NCBI RefSeq assembly: GCF_002741015.1
Contig: NZ_CP016616.1
Span: 1,533,501 to 1,597,500 of the forward strand
Reading direction: 5' to 3'
DNA from: Microvirga ossetica
Lineage (GTDB): Bacteria; Pseudomonadota; Alphaproteobacteria; Rhizobiales; Beijerinckiaceae
DNA length: 64,000 nucleotides
The notes under the pieces were generated by a model. The model saw only the letters and a list, made by a program, of their open reading frames with translations, was not told the origin of the DNA and searched no databases. A program made the position numbers and the translations under genes. Shown here in pieces: positions 9,237-17,720 of the stretch (the stretch's first letter is position 1; every line of letters begins with the position of its first letter).

Positions 9237-9430
9237 TCGACGAGAGTAGGATTCCTGGCGGGTTAGTTTGTAACGTAAGTGATTTGAGCCGGCTAAGAAA
9301 GGATCTTTTCAAAAAGAGTTGAGGATGGCAGGGGTTCCCGCCTGATACCATTCTCCATGCTTTCAAAGTTCCATGACCGGCTGATAACGAAGATGTCCGC
9401 GATTGCGATTCAGAAGGATGACCCCGAGCG

Positions 9431-10219
9431 ATGACGACCGATGGCCTCGACCTGAGATTTGCCGCAGCCTGCGCCGTCGCGCGGGAGAGCGGCGTGCTCG
9501 CCCGCAAGCGCTTCCTGGAGCGGCCGCGCTCGCAGCGCCCGGATTTCAAGGGGCCGCAGGATTTTCTCACCGCCACCGATGCCGAGGTGGAGGAGTTGAT
9601 TCGGACCCGGCTGAGCGGGCTTTTCCCGCAGGATTCCTTCTTCGGCGAGGAAGGCGGCGGATCCTTCGAGCGCGACGTCTGGGTCGTCGATCCCATCGAC
9701 GGCACGGCGAATTTCGCCCGCGGCATCCCGCACTTCGCCATCTCCATCGCCTTCGTGCGCGATGGCCGCGTGGAGATCGGCGTGGTCTACGACGTGATGC
9801 ATTCAGAGCTCTATACGGCCCAGCGTGGCCGTGGCGCGACCCTCAATGGAGAGCCGATCCGGGTGAGCGGACTTGCCGATATGAAGCAGGCGACGGTGGA
9901 AGCCGGATGGTCGTCACGATTGCCGCCGGAACCCTACATCGCCGTTGTCGACAAGCTGAAAGCCGGCGGCGCCAATGTCCGCCGCGCCGGCTCGGGAACG
10001 CTGGGCATTGCCTATGTCGCCGATGGGCGCACCGACGCCTATTGCGAGCTCCACATCAATTCCTGGGATGTGCTGGCGGGGCTCCTCCTCGTCGAGGAGG
10101 CCGGCGGCTGGGCCAACGACTTCCTGGCCAATGACGGCTTGCGTAAGGGAAACCCCGTTCTGGTGTGCACACCCGAGCTTGCCGACGCCCTCACGCAGGC
10201 GACGGGAATTGCGAGGTGA
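9431..10219 (+). CDS. Inositol monophosphatase family protein
   Basis: A 262-aa member of the IMPase/CysQ/FBPase superfamily. Metal-binding motifs are all present: GEEGG near residue 75, WVVDPIDGTANFARGIPHF near 88-106, and the C-terminal WDVLAGLLLVEEAGG near 213. It would hydrolyse a phosphate monoester (inositol-1-P, 3'-phosphoadenosine phosphate or a similar substrate) with Mg2+ in the cytosol; which one cannot be told. Monocistronic, about 125 bp before the ABC importer operon. Confidence 0.9.
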   Translation: MTTDGLDLRFAAACAVARESGVLARKRFLERPRSQRPDFKGPQDFLTATDAEVEELIRTRLSGLFPQDSFFGEEGGGSFERDVWVVDPIDGTANFARGIPHFAISIAFVRDGRVEIGVVYDVMHSELYTAQRGRGATLNGEPIRVSGLADMKQATVEAGWSSRLPPEPYIAVVDKLKAGGANVRRAGSGTLGIAYVADGRTDAYCELHINSWDVLAGLLLVEEAGGWANDFLANDGLRKGNPVLVCTPELADALTQATGIAR

Positions 10220-10346
10220 GCTTGAGGCCGTAGCCTTATTCTAAAGATTCAGCCGGAGGGCCGACAGGGCTCTTGACCCGCCGAGGCAATGGAGGGAGCT
10301 TAGCCGGCCAAACAATAACATATCGGCCTATCATGGGAGGACTGAA

Positions 10347-11393
10347 ATGAGACTGAAGAAGACTTTCGTAACGGGAACCATGCTGGCGGGCGCCATGACG
10401 GCCCTGTCCTTCATGTCAGCGGGAGCAGCCCAAGCGCAGGGCGAGCTCGTCATGTATTGCGGCGTGCAGGAAGAATGGTGCCGCGCCATGGTCAACGCCT
10501 TCGAGCGCGAGACCGGAATCAAGGTCTCCATGACCCGCAAGAGCGCCGGCGAGGTTTACGCCCAAGTGAAGGCGGAGTCCGCCAATCCCCGCGCCGACAT
10601 CTGGTGGGGCGGCACGGGCGACCCCCATATGCAGGCAGCCGAGGAAGGCCTCACCGTGGAGTATAAATCTCCCAAGATGAGCGAGCTGCAGGACTGGGCG
10701 GTGCGCCAGTGGGAGCAGTCCAAACAGCGCACGGTCGGCATCTATTCCGGCGCGCTTGGCTTCGGGTACAACACCGAGCTCGCGCAGTCCAAAAAGATCG
10801 GCGAGCCGAAATGCTGGGCAGATCTGCTCAAGCCTGAGCTGAAGGACGAGGTGCAGGTCGCGGATCCGAACTCCTCCGGCACGGCCTATACGCTTCTCGC
10901 CACCATCGTGCAGATCATGGGCGAAGACAAAGGCTTCGATTACCTCAAGGCCCTGCACAAGAACATCAACCAATACACCAAGTCGGGCGCTGCTCCGGCC
11001 AAGGCCATGGCGCTCGGCGAGACGACGGCCGGCATCGCCTTCATGCACGATATCGTGACGATGGTGGTCGACAAGGCGCCGGTGAAGGTGGTCGCTCCCT
11101 GCGAGGGCACGGGCTACGAGATCGGCTCCATGTCGCTCATCAAGGGCGCCAAGAACATGGACAACGCCAAGAAGTTCTACGACTGGGCGCTGACGGCGAA
11201 TGCACAGAAGCTCGGCGCCGACGCCAAGTCGTACCAGGTGCCGTCCAACAAGAGCACGCCGGTTCCGCCGCAGGCGCCCAAGCTCAGCGACATCAAGCTG
11301 ATCAACTTCGACTTCGCGAAATACGGCTCCTCGGCCGAGCGCAAGCGCCTTCTGTCCAAGTGGGACAACGAGGTGAAGAACCTGCCGAAATAG
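10347..11393 (+). CDS. Periplasmic substrate-binding protein of Fbp-type ABC importer
   Basis: A 348-aa protein with a clear Sec signal peptide (MRLKKTFVTGTMLAG, cleavage after AAQAQG around residue 31-32). The extracytoplasmic binding fold resembles ferric/phosphonate-type binding proteins (FERETGIKVSMTRKSAGEVY, GALGFGYNT, DPNSSGTAYT). First gene of a three-gene importer. A Cys pair in MYCGVQEEWC may form a disulfide, and the classical tyrosine set for Fe3+ cannot be confirmed, so iron is only one candidate substrate. GGGAGGA sits before ATG 10347. Confidence 0.88.
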   Translation: MRLKKTFVTGTMLAGAMTALSFMSAGAAQAQGELVMYCGVQEEWCRAMVNAFERETGIKVSMTRKSAGEVYAQVKAESANPRADIWWGGTGDPHMQAAEEGLTVEYKSPKMSELQDWAVRQWEQSKQRTVGIYSGALGFGYNTELAQSKKIGEPKCWADLLKPELKDEVQVADPNSSGTAYTLLATIVQIMGEDKGFDYLKALHKNINQYTKSGAAPAKAMALGETTAGIAFMHDIVTMVVDKAPVKVVAPCEGTGYEIGSMSLIKGAKNMDNAKKFYDWALTANAQKLGADAKSYQVPSNKSTPVPPQAPKLSDIKLINFDFAKYGSSAERKRLLSKWDNEVKNLPK

Positions 11394-11407
11394 TCGGATC
11401 GAACCGT

Positions 11408-11440
11408 CCTTCGGCGAAGCGCATCCCGCTTCGCCGAAGG
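11408..11440 (+). terminator. Perfect 13-bp hairpin between binding-protein and permease genes
   Basis: CCTTCGGCGAAGC (11408-11420) and GCTTCGCCGAAGG (11428-11440) are perfectly complementary with a 7-base loop. No T-run follows. Structures at this place in importer operons commonly protect the binding-protein mRNA 3' end or partly stop transcription, giving more binding protein than membrane parts. That role is inferred here. Confidence 0.65.
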
Positions 11441-11505
11441 CCCATCAATGCTTGATCGATTTGTCGGCCGGTCTGCGCATCGGCCTTGAGGCGGGAATAT
11501 TCAGG

Positions 11506-13695
11506 ATGTCACGGGCAACCCTTGGCTGGATCGTGCTGGGCTGGGTCGGATTTGCCCTCCTGCCCTGGTATGGGTTCGAGCGCTCTGCGGCACCGACCCT
11601 CGCCGACTACTTCGTCAGCGGATCGGCCCTCTTTCACGGATTTCGTGGAGCCTGGTGGCTTCTGCCGATCATCGTGCCGCTCGGCATGGCCCTGGTGCCG
11701 GTCGTCAGGCCGACTGCAGACTCGAAAGGCACATGGCTCGTCGCATCGGGACTTCTCGGCCTCGGCCTCATCGTCGTTCAAGGGTTTTCCATCGGCCTCA
11801 ACGGCTGGACGCTCGAGATCCTGAAGAGCCTCTTCGGCGAACCGGGACCGCGTCAGGCCGGCATGGGCTACGGCGCGGCGCTGACCGCGACGGCGTTCCT
11901 GATCGTTCTCTGTCACGGTCTTGCCGCACGGGGCTGGTGCCGTGGCGACAGTTTCGTCGTCTCCTCCATCGGCACCGTCATCGCGCTGATCATCGTCTTC
12001 GTCTTCTTCCCGGTCTCCACGATCCTGGCGAGCGCCTTTGCCGACAACAGCGGCAACTTCGCGCCGGCGGAGTTCGTCACGAAATTCCTCGACAAGTCGA
12101 TCTGGGGTGTCGACTGCCTGTCGAGCGACCTGCGCTGCGGCGTGGCCTGGAACACGCTGTTCCTCGGTCTGCTCGTGGGCGTCGGCACCACGGCTCTGGG
12201 GCTGGCATTCGCTCTGATCGCGACGCGCACCGAGTTCCGCTTCAAGAAGCTCCTGCGCGTGATGAGCGTTCTGCCCATCATCACCCCGCCCTTCGTGATC
12301 GGCCTCGCCCTGATCCTGCTCTTCGGCCGTTCTGGAGCCTTGTCCGCCGTGCTGTGGGAATGGTTCGGCGTGCCGCGCTCGCGCTGGATCTACGGGCTTC
12401 CCGGCGTGCTCATCGCCCAGCTTCTCGCCTTCACGCCGATCGCATTCCTCGTCCTCATCGGCGTCGTGCAGGGCATCAGCCCAACCCTGGAGGAAGCCTC
12501 GCAGACCCTGCGTGCCAAGAGTTGGACGACGTTCTGGACCGTGACGTTGCCGCTCATGCGCCCGGGCCTCGCCAATGCCTTCCTGCTCGGCTTCGTGGAA
12601 AGCCTCGCCGATTTCGGCAACCCGCTGGTGCTCGGCGGCAATTACGAGGTGCTGTCCACCAAGATCTTCTTCGCCGTCGTGGGCGCGCAGCAGGACCAGG
12701 GCCGGGCCGCCGTGCTCTCCATCATCCTGCTCGCCTTTACGCTGGGCGCCTTCTGGCTCCAGCACGCCTGGCTCGGCAAGAAGGTCTACACGACGGTGAC
12801 AGGCAAGGGTGATGCGGGCCTTCCCCTGCCCCTTCCGCGGCGCGTGGCGCTCGCCTCCTATCTCACGGCCATCCCGTGGGCGCTCTTTACCGTCGCCATC
12901 TATGTGATCATTGTCATCGGGGCCTTCGTGCGCTCCATGGGCCGCGACTATACGCCGACCCTCGAGCATTTCCTCACCGCCTTCCGCGTCGAGCGCGCCG
13001 ATTGGGGCCTCTACTTCTCCGGCTCCGCCTGGAACTCGTTCTTCGCCACCGTCAAGGTCGCCGCGCTCTCCGCGCCGCTCACCGCCGCCATCGGCCTGCT
13101 CACCGCCTATCTGCTGACCCGGCAGCGTTTCTCCGGCCAGCGCGCCTTCGAGTTCGGCACGCTGTTGAGCTTCGCCATCCCCGGCACGGTCGTGGGCGTG
13201 TCCTATATCCTCGCCTTCAACGTGCCGCCGATCGAGATCACCGGCACGGGCTTCATCCTCGTGATGTGTTTCGTGTTCCGCAACATGCCGGTGGGGGTGC
13301 GTTCCGGCATCGCCACCTTGAGCCAGATCGACAAGAGCCTCGATGAGGCTTCCCTGACCCTGGGCGCGGGCTCGTCCACCACCATGCGCCGCGTGGTGCT
13401 GCCGCTGCTGCGGCCGGCCATCGTCGCGTCGCTCGTCTATTCCTTCGTGCGCGCCATGACCGCGGTGAGCGCCGTGATCTTCCTCGTCACCGCCGAGTAC
13501 AACATGGCGACGACCTATATCGTCGGCCGCGTCGAGGCGGGCGAGTTCGGCCTCGCGATCGCCTATTCCACCGTGCTCATCGTCGTCATGCTGGTCGCCA
13601 TCGTGGCGATCCAGCTGGCCGTCGGCGAACGTCGCCTCGGGCGCCGCAGCGCGAGCACAGCCCCCTCTCCCGTTGCCGTGCAGGCGATTCCATGA
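11506..13695 (+). CDS. Fused double permease of Fbp-type ABC importer
   Basis: A protein of about 729 aa with two permease halves and some 12-14 hydrophobic helices. Each half carries an EAA-type loop that contacts the ATPase: LEEASQTLRAKSWTTFWTVT in the first half and LDEASLTLGAGSSTTMRRVV in the second. FbpB-like fused permeases have this layout. ATG 11506 (MSRATLGW) is preferred; a TTG at 11452 in the same frame would add 18 residues without a ribosome site. Its stop overlaps the ATPase start by 4 bp (ATGA), implying translational coupling. Confidence 0.88.
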   Translation: MSRATLGWIVLGWVGFALLPWYGFERSAAPTLADYFVSGSALFHGFRGAWWLLPIIVPLGMALVPVVRPTADSKGTWLVASGLLGLGLIVVQGFSIGLNGWTLEILKSLFGEPGPRQAGMGYGAALTATAFLIVLCHGLAARGWCRGDSFVVSSIGTVIALIIVFVFFPVSTILASAFADNSGNFAPAEFVTKFLDKSIWGVDCLSSDLRCGVAWNTLFLGLLVGVGTTALGLAFALIATRTEFRFKKLLRVMSVLPIITPPFVIGLALILLFGRSGALSAVLWEWFGVPRSRWIYGLPGVLIAQLLAFTPIAFLVLIGVVQGISPTLEEASQTLRAKSWTTFWTVTLPLMRPGLANAFLLGFVESLADFGNPLVLGGNYEVLSTKIFFAVVGAQQDQGRAAVLSIILLAFTLGAFWLQHAWLGKKVYTTVTGKGDAGLPLPLPRRVALASYLTAIPWALFTVAIYVIIVIGAFVRSMGRDYTPTLEHFLTAFRVERADWGLYFSGSAWNSFFATVKVAALSAPLTAAIGLLTAYLLTRQRFSGQRAFEFGTLLSFAIPGTVVGVSYILAFNVPPIEITGTGFILVMCFVFRNMPVGVRSGIATLSQIDKSLDEASLTLGAGSSTTMRRVVLPLLRPAIVASLVYSFVRAMTAVSAVIFLVTAEYNMATTYIVGRVEAGEFGLAIAYSTVLIVVMLVAIVAIQLAVGERRLGRRSASTAPSPVAVQAIP

Positions 13696-14807
13696 ACAAG
13701 ATGTCCTCGATCAGCTCACTCTCCCGCCTCTCGGCTGCCGGCACGAAGCAGGCGGCGTCCGTTGAATTCCGCAACGTGACGAAGCGCTACGGCAACGTCA
13801 CGGCCGTGGATGACGTGTCCTTCACCATCGAGCCGGGCAAGCTCGTGACCCTGCTCGGCCCCTCCGGCTGCGGCAAGACCACGACCTTGCGCATGATCGC
13901 CGGCCTCGAGATGGCGAGCGAAGGCCAGATCCTGATCGGCGGCCGCGACGTGACGAACCTCTCCGCCGCCGACCGGGACGTGAGCATGGTGTTCCAGTCC
14001 TATGCGCTGTTCCCGCACATGTCGGTGCTGGAGAACGTGGCCTATGGCCCTTCCGTGCAGGGAGCGTCGAAGAAGGACGCCAACGCGATGGCGATGGAGA
14101 AGCTCGAGCTCATCGGCCTGAAGGGGCTCGAGAAGCGTGCGCCCTCCGAGCTCTCCGGCGGCCAGCAGCAGCGTGTCGCGGTCGCCCGCGCGCTCGTGCT
14201 GGAGCCGCAGGTGCTGCTCTTCGACGAGCCTCTGTCGAATCTCGACGCCAAGCTGCGCCGGCGCGTGCGCGAGGACATCCGCGAGTTGCAGCAGAGCCTC
14301 AACCTCACGGTCGCCTATGTGACGCACGACCAGGAGGAGGCGCTCGCCGTCTCCGACCACATCATCGTCATGTCGAATGCGCGCATCGCGCAGACCGGAA
14401 CGCCGCGCGAACTCTATGAGGAACCGGCGAACCTGTTCGTAGCCGACTTCATCGGCGACGCCAACATCGTCACCGGCGATCTCGTGAGCCTTGCCGGCCC
14501 GAATGCGCAGGTGCGCCTCGGCGCCGTCACCCTCGACCTGCCCCACCGAGGCCTGGGCCCGGGTGCCGTGAGGCTTGCCGTGCGCCCCGATGCGGTCCAG
14601 ATCGACGAGAATGTGCAGCCCGGCGCGCTCGCGGGAACGGTGAGCAAGGCCTCCTATCTCGGCACTCAGATCGAATACGAGGTGGAGAGCCCCATCGGAA
14701 ACCTGTTCGTGGTGCAGTATGGGCGCAAGCAGCCGATCGCACCGGGCACGCCGGTCGCCATCTCCTTTGCGACGCTACGCGGCGTCGCCATCATTCCCGA
14801 AGCGTGA
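13692..14807 (+). CDS. ATP-binding protein of Fbp-type ABC importer
   Basis: A 371-aa ABC ATPase. Walker A is GPSGCGKTTTLRMIAGLE, signature LSGGQQQRVAVARAL, Walker B VLLFDEPLSNLDAKLRR, and H-loop YVTHDQEEALAVSD. A C-terminal TOBE-type domain (about residues 280-371) is typical of the iron/polyamine/sugar importer class. It powers uptake through the permease encoded directly upstream and overlaps that gene by ATGA. The operon ends 3 bp before the convergent potassium-channel gene. Confidence 0.92.
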   Translation: MNKMSSISSLSRLSAAGTKQAASVEFRNVTKRYGNVTAVDDVSFTIEPGKLVTLLGPSGCGKTTTLRMIAGLEMASEGQILIGGRDVTNLSAADRDVSMVFQSYALFPHMSVLENVAYGPSVQGASKKDANAMAMEKLELIGLKGLEKRAPSELSGGQQQRVAVARALVLEPQVLLFDEPLSNLDAKLRRRVREDIRELQQSLNLTVAYVTHDQEEALAVSDHIIVMSNARIAQTGTPRELYEEPANLFVADFIGDANIVTGDLVSLAGPNAQVRLGAVTLDLPHRGLGPGAVRLAVRPDAVQIDENVQPGALAGTVSKASYLGTQIEYEVESPIGNLFVVQYGRKQPIAPGTPVAISFATLRGVAIIPEA

Positions 14808-14810
14808 TCG

Positions 14811-15578
14811 TCAGATCGCGCCTTCGTCGGGAATGTTGAGGGTGGTGCCGCAGGCCTTGCAGTGAACCGCATCCCAGTCATGCCGCTGCAATCCGCAGGC
14901 GGGACAGGGGAAGCGCACCTTGTCGGGCCGGAGCAGGACCTGGACGAGGCGCAGGAAGAGCGTCACGCCGCAGATCATGATGATGACCGAAATCAGGTGC
15001 CCCAGCGTCCCGGTCAGCGTGATGTCGCCGAATCCGGTCGTGGTGAGCGCCGCGATGGTGAAGTAGAGCGCATCGATATAGTTGCCGATCTTCGTATTCG
15101 TCCAACGCTGCGTCTCGTAGACGAAGCCGGTCATGATGAAGACGAAGACGGCGAGGTTCACCGATGCGATGATCAGGTCCTCGTAGCGCCTGAAAAACGG
15201 AAAGTCGGCCCGAAGCCGCGCGGTCAGCTGATAGGTCCGCAGGAGGCGCAGGGTGCGCAAGATGCGCAGGAAGCCGAACTGCTCGCCGACGGCAGGCGCC
15301 AGGAACGACCCGATGGCAACCACATCGGCCAGGGTGGTCGGGCGCAGCAGATCCCTCCAGCGCGTCCGGCTGATGAGGAGACGCGCGGAAAAGTCGGCCA
15401 GAACGATCAGTCCGATGATCACGTCCATCCATTCGAAGGCAGGCGAGCGCGGCAGGAACGAGGTCGCGACGATGAAGAGGATCGTCGTGACATCGAAGAC
15501 CAGCAGCGCATAGCGGAAGTGATGGGCCTCGGGCGTATCGCCCTCGTAGAGCAGCCTGAGCTTGTCCTTTACCCGCAT
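14811..15578 (-). CDS. Voltage-sensor-type potassium channel with C-terminal zinc ribbon
   Basis: A 255-aa ion channel. There are four helices of a voltage-sensor-like domain, with S4 carrying regularly spaced arginines (RILRTLRLLRTYQL near residue 115). A pore follows with P-loop and filter TTTGFGDI near 185, a variant of TVGYGD, then S6. The short cytoplasmic tail contains CPACG and CKACG, a four-cysteine zinc-ribbon-like module that is unusual for this family. Start ATG 15578 (MRVKDKLRLLYEGD) was chosen because upstream in-frame sequence is not protein-like. Convergent with the importer operon. Confidence 0.82.
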   Translation of the reverse strand: MRVKDKLRLLYEGDTPEAHHFRYALLVFDVTTILFIVATSFLPRSPAFEWMDVIIGLIVLADFSARLLISRTRWRDLLRPTTLADVVAIGSFLAPAVGEQFGFLRILRTLRLLRTYQLTARLRADFPFFRRYEDLIIASVNLAVFVFIMTGFVYETQRWTNTKIGNYIDALYFTIAALTTTGFGDITLTGTLGHLISVIIMICGVTLFLRLVQVLLRPDKVRFPCPACGLQRHDWDAVHCKACGTTLNIPDEGAI

Positions 15579-15771
15579 GGGGGCATCTCGGAAACGGGTC
15601 GGGAAAGGTCGCGGGACATAGGGGGATCGGCTTGGAGACGGTTTACTGTTCCCCAAATATCTATAGAGCAGGGTAGCAATTCCAACGGGGTGCCGCCTGA
15701 CGAAAAGGACGCTATTCCCCTGACCCATGCTCCAAGACGCTTTGCGACATGACACTTTGCGAGACGGCCCG

Positions 15772-16431
15772 ATGCTGAAAGCTCTGATCTTCGATATGGA
15801 CGGCACCCTGGTGCATAGCGACCCGGTCCACCTGGAGGCTTTTGCCGCGGTCCTCAAGGACGAGGGCGTGGCGATCGACGAGGAGATCTACCGCTCGAAG
15901 ATCATCGGGCGGACCAACGAGGCCATCTTCGCCTCGCTCCTGCCGCACCTGCCGGTCGACCGGCACGAGGCCTATGCCGACGAAAAGGAGGCCACCTTCC
16001 GCCGCATGGCCACGCAGCTGAAGCCGCTGGAGGGCCTGCTCGACCTGCTCGATTGGGCCGAGGGCAGCGGCATCAAGATCGCTCTGGTCACCAATGCGCC
16101 GCGCCTCAACGCGGACCACATGCTGGAGGTGCTCGGGCTGGCAGGGCGGTTCAAAGTCGAGATCACTATCGAAGAGGTCGAGCGCGGCAAGCCCGACCCC
16201 CTGCCCTACCTGACGGCCATAGAAAGGCTTGGCATCAGCGATGGGGAGGCTATCGCCTTCGAGGATTCCCCCTCAGGCATGCGGGCGGCCAAGGCCGCCG
16301 GCCTGTTCTCCTTCGGCGTCCTGACCGGGCTCACGGCGGACGAGATGAGGGATGTCGGCGCCGACGGTGCCATCATGACCTTTCGGGACCCCGCGCTCTG
16401 GGAGATCCTGGAGCACCGGACCGGCCGCTAG
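15772..16431 (+). CDS. HAD-superfamily phosphatase/phosphoglucomutase-like hydrolase
   Basis: A 219-aa HAD protein. Motif I is FDMDGTLVHSD with nucleophile Asp near residue 8, a helical cap follows, motif II is LVTNAP, motif III Lys is in ERGKPDPLPYL, and motif IV is AFEDSPSGMRAAKAAG. This is the beta-phosphoglucomutase/phosphoglycolate-phosphatase-like subgroup, acting on small phosphorylated metabolites; the substrate is undetermined. ATG 15772 is preferred over in-frame ATG 15727 because the motif I Asp then lies near the N-terminus. Confidence 0.87.
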   Translation: MLKALIFDMDGTLVHSDPVHLEAFAAVLKDEGVAIDEEIYRSKIIGRTNEAIFASLLPHLPVDRHEAYADEKEATFRRMATQLKPLEGLLDLLDWAEGSGIKIALVTNAPRLNADHMLEVLGLAGRFKVEITIEEVERGKPDPLPYLTAIERLGISDGEAIAFEDSPSGMRAAKAAGLFSFGVLTGLTADEMRDVGADGAIMTFRDPALWEILEHRTGR

Positions 16432-16432
16432 A

Positions 16433-16520
16433 GCATTTTTCGGCAAAGCGGATCCGGTTCGCCGTCAAAAAATGCGGCAAACCAAAGAAGAGCTGATTCC
16501 ACGCCAGTGGAAACAGCTCT
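16433..16520. repeat. Two REP-like palindromes between convergent genes
   Basis: 16433-16475 is an imperfect 43-bp palindrome (GCATTTTT ... AAAAAATGC with inner CGG/CCG pairs). 16489-16520 folds as AGAGCTG-A-TTCCAC-GCCA-GTGGAA-A-CAGCTCT. The first resembles a dispersed intergenic palindrome common in Rhizobiales genomes (from memory). Placed between the convergent HAD and HxlR genes, the pair probably ends transcription from both sides. Confidence 0.65.
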
Positions 16521-16540
16521 AGAGAGGCGCCGGTCAGCTC

Positions 16541-16948
16541 TCAGGCTGCATCGGGTCTCTGCCGCGAAGCCTCGCTTTCGGCATCGCCGTCCCCATCGAA
16601 GCGCCGCCGGGCCTCCAGAATCTCGTCCCGGTTGGCGATCGCCCACTCGCCGAGGCCCCGCACGGTCTTGAGCAGGGAGCAACCCAGCCCTGTGAGCTGG
16701 TAATCCACCCGCGGCGGAATGGTCGGGTAGACGGTGCGCGTGACCAGCCCGTCACGCTCCAGGCTGCGCAGGGTCAGGGTCAGCATGCGCTGCGAGATCC
16801 CGGTCACGGAGCGGCGTAACTCGTTGAATCTCTTAGGCCCTTCGCCCATCTGGACCACGACCTGGACGCTCCACTTGTCACCGACCCGCGACAGGATCTC
16901 CGTCACGGTCCGACAGTGGCTGGGCACATGGATGTGACTGGGTGACAT
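16541..16948 (-). CDS. HxlR-family transcriptional regulator
   Basis: A 135-aa winged-helix HxlR protein: CRTVTEILSRVGDKWSVQVV with the hallmark GDKW, then FNELRRSVTGISQRMLTLTL (recognition helix) and the RTVYPTIPPRVDYQLT wing. A single Cys near residue 12 matches the redox-sensing Cys found in several HxlR proteins that answer electrophiles or quinones. Divergently transcribed from the FMN-dependent reductase gene across about 100 bp, the usual regulator-target arrangement, so it probably controls that reductase. Confidence 0.9.
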   Translation of the reverse strand: MSPSHIHVPSHCRTVTEILSRVGDKWSVQVVVQMGEGPKRFNELRRSVTGISQRMLTLTLRSLERDGLVTRTVYPTIPPRVDYQLTGLGCSLLKTVRGLGEWAIANRDEILEARRRFDGDGDAESEASRQRPDAA

Positions 16949-17051
16949 GAAAGTGCCTCCTTGCGCGGCGGCTCAGAAGTTACTTAATGAGCCTCGGTTA
17001 CAAAAGGGAACTTAAGTGGTCCCGCCTCCAATTGCAAACCAAGGACATGTC

Positions 17052-17648
17052 ATGAAGCCCAAGCTTCACATCATCATCGGCAGCACCCGTCCCGGCCGCG
17101 TCGGCCCAGGCATCGCCCAATGGTTCAGCGAGTTCACGGCCGAGCATGGCAAGTTCGAGCCGGTCCTGGTCGATCTGGCGGAGTTCAACCTGCCGGTCTT
17201 CGACGAGCCTGAGCATCCGATGAAGCAGAGCTACCGGAATGCCCACACCAAGGCCTGGGCCGAGAGCGTGCGCTCCGCCGACGCCTTCGTGTTCGTGACG
17301 CCGGAATACAACTTCGCCCCGCCTTCGTCCCTCATCAACGCGCTGAGCTATCTGTCGCTGGAGTGGAACTATGCGCCCGCCGGCTTCGTGAGCTATGGCG
17401 GCATCTCGGGCGGCCTGCGCGCCGTCCAGATGGCGAAGCAGATCGTGACGACGCTGAAGATGATGCCGATTCCGGAAGGCGTGCCGATGCCGATGGTCTT
17501 CCCGAACCTGGACGAGGCCGGCAACCTCAAGCCCATCGACATCTACAAGACCTCGGCAACGACGATGCTCGACGAGCTCTTCCGCTGGACCGAAGCCCTC
17601 AAGTCCCTGCGCGCCCAGCGCAAGGCCCCATTGAAGGCCGCCGCTTAA
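17052..17648 (+). CDS. NADPH-dependent FMN reductase / NAD(P)H quinone oxidoreductase
   Basis: A 198-aa flavodoxin-like reductase. The phosphate-binding loop is IGSTRPGRVGPGIAQWF near residues 7-23. FVFVTPEYNFAPPSSLINAL and SYGGISGGLRAVQMAK are the isoalloxazine-contact loops of the SsuE/ArsH/azoreductase-like group. It would use NAD(P)H to reduce quinones, FMN or xenobiotics. ATG 17052 has AAGGA upstream. Divergent from the HxlR gene, which is the likely regulator. Confidence 0.9.
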   Translation: MKPKLHIIIGSTRPGRVGPGIAQWFSEFTAEHGKFEPVLVDLAEFNLPVFDEPEHPMKQSYRNAHTKAWAESVRSADAFVFVTPEYNFAPPSSLINALSYLSLEWNYAPAGFVSYGGISGGLRAVQMAKQIVTTLKMMPIPEGVPMPMVFPNLDEAGNLKPIDIYKTSATTMLDELFRWTEALKSLRAQRKAPLKAAA

Positions 17649-17720
17649 CCGATAGACAGCCGATCAAGACAAAAGCACCGCTGACATCTGCAGCGGTGCC
17701 TTCATTTTATGGCGAATGGA

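Noticed and set aside
11509..12969. Long open frame opposite the fused permease
   Set aside because: Same GC-bias shadow; highly charged with no hydrophobic core, while the plus strand encodes clear membrane helices and EAA loops.
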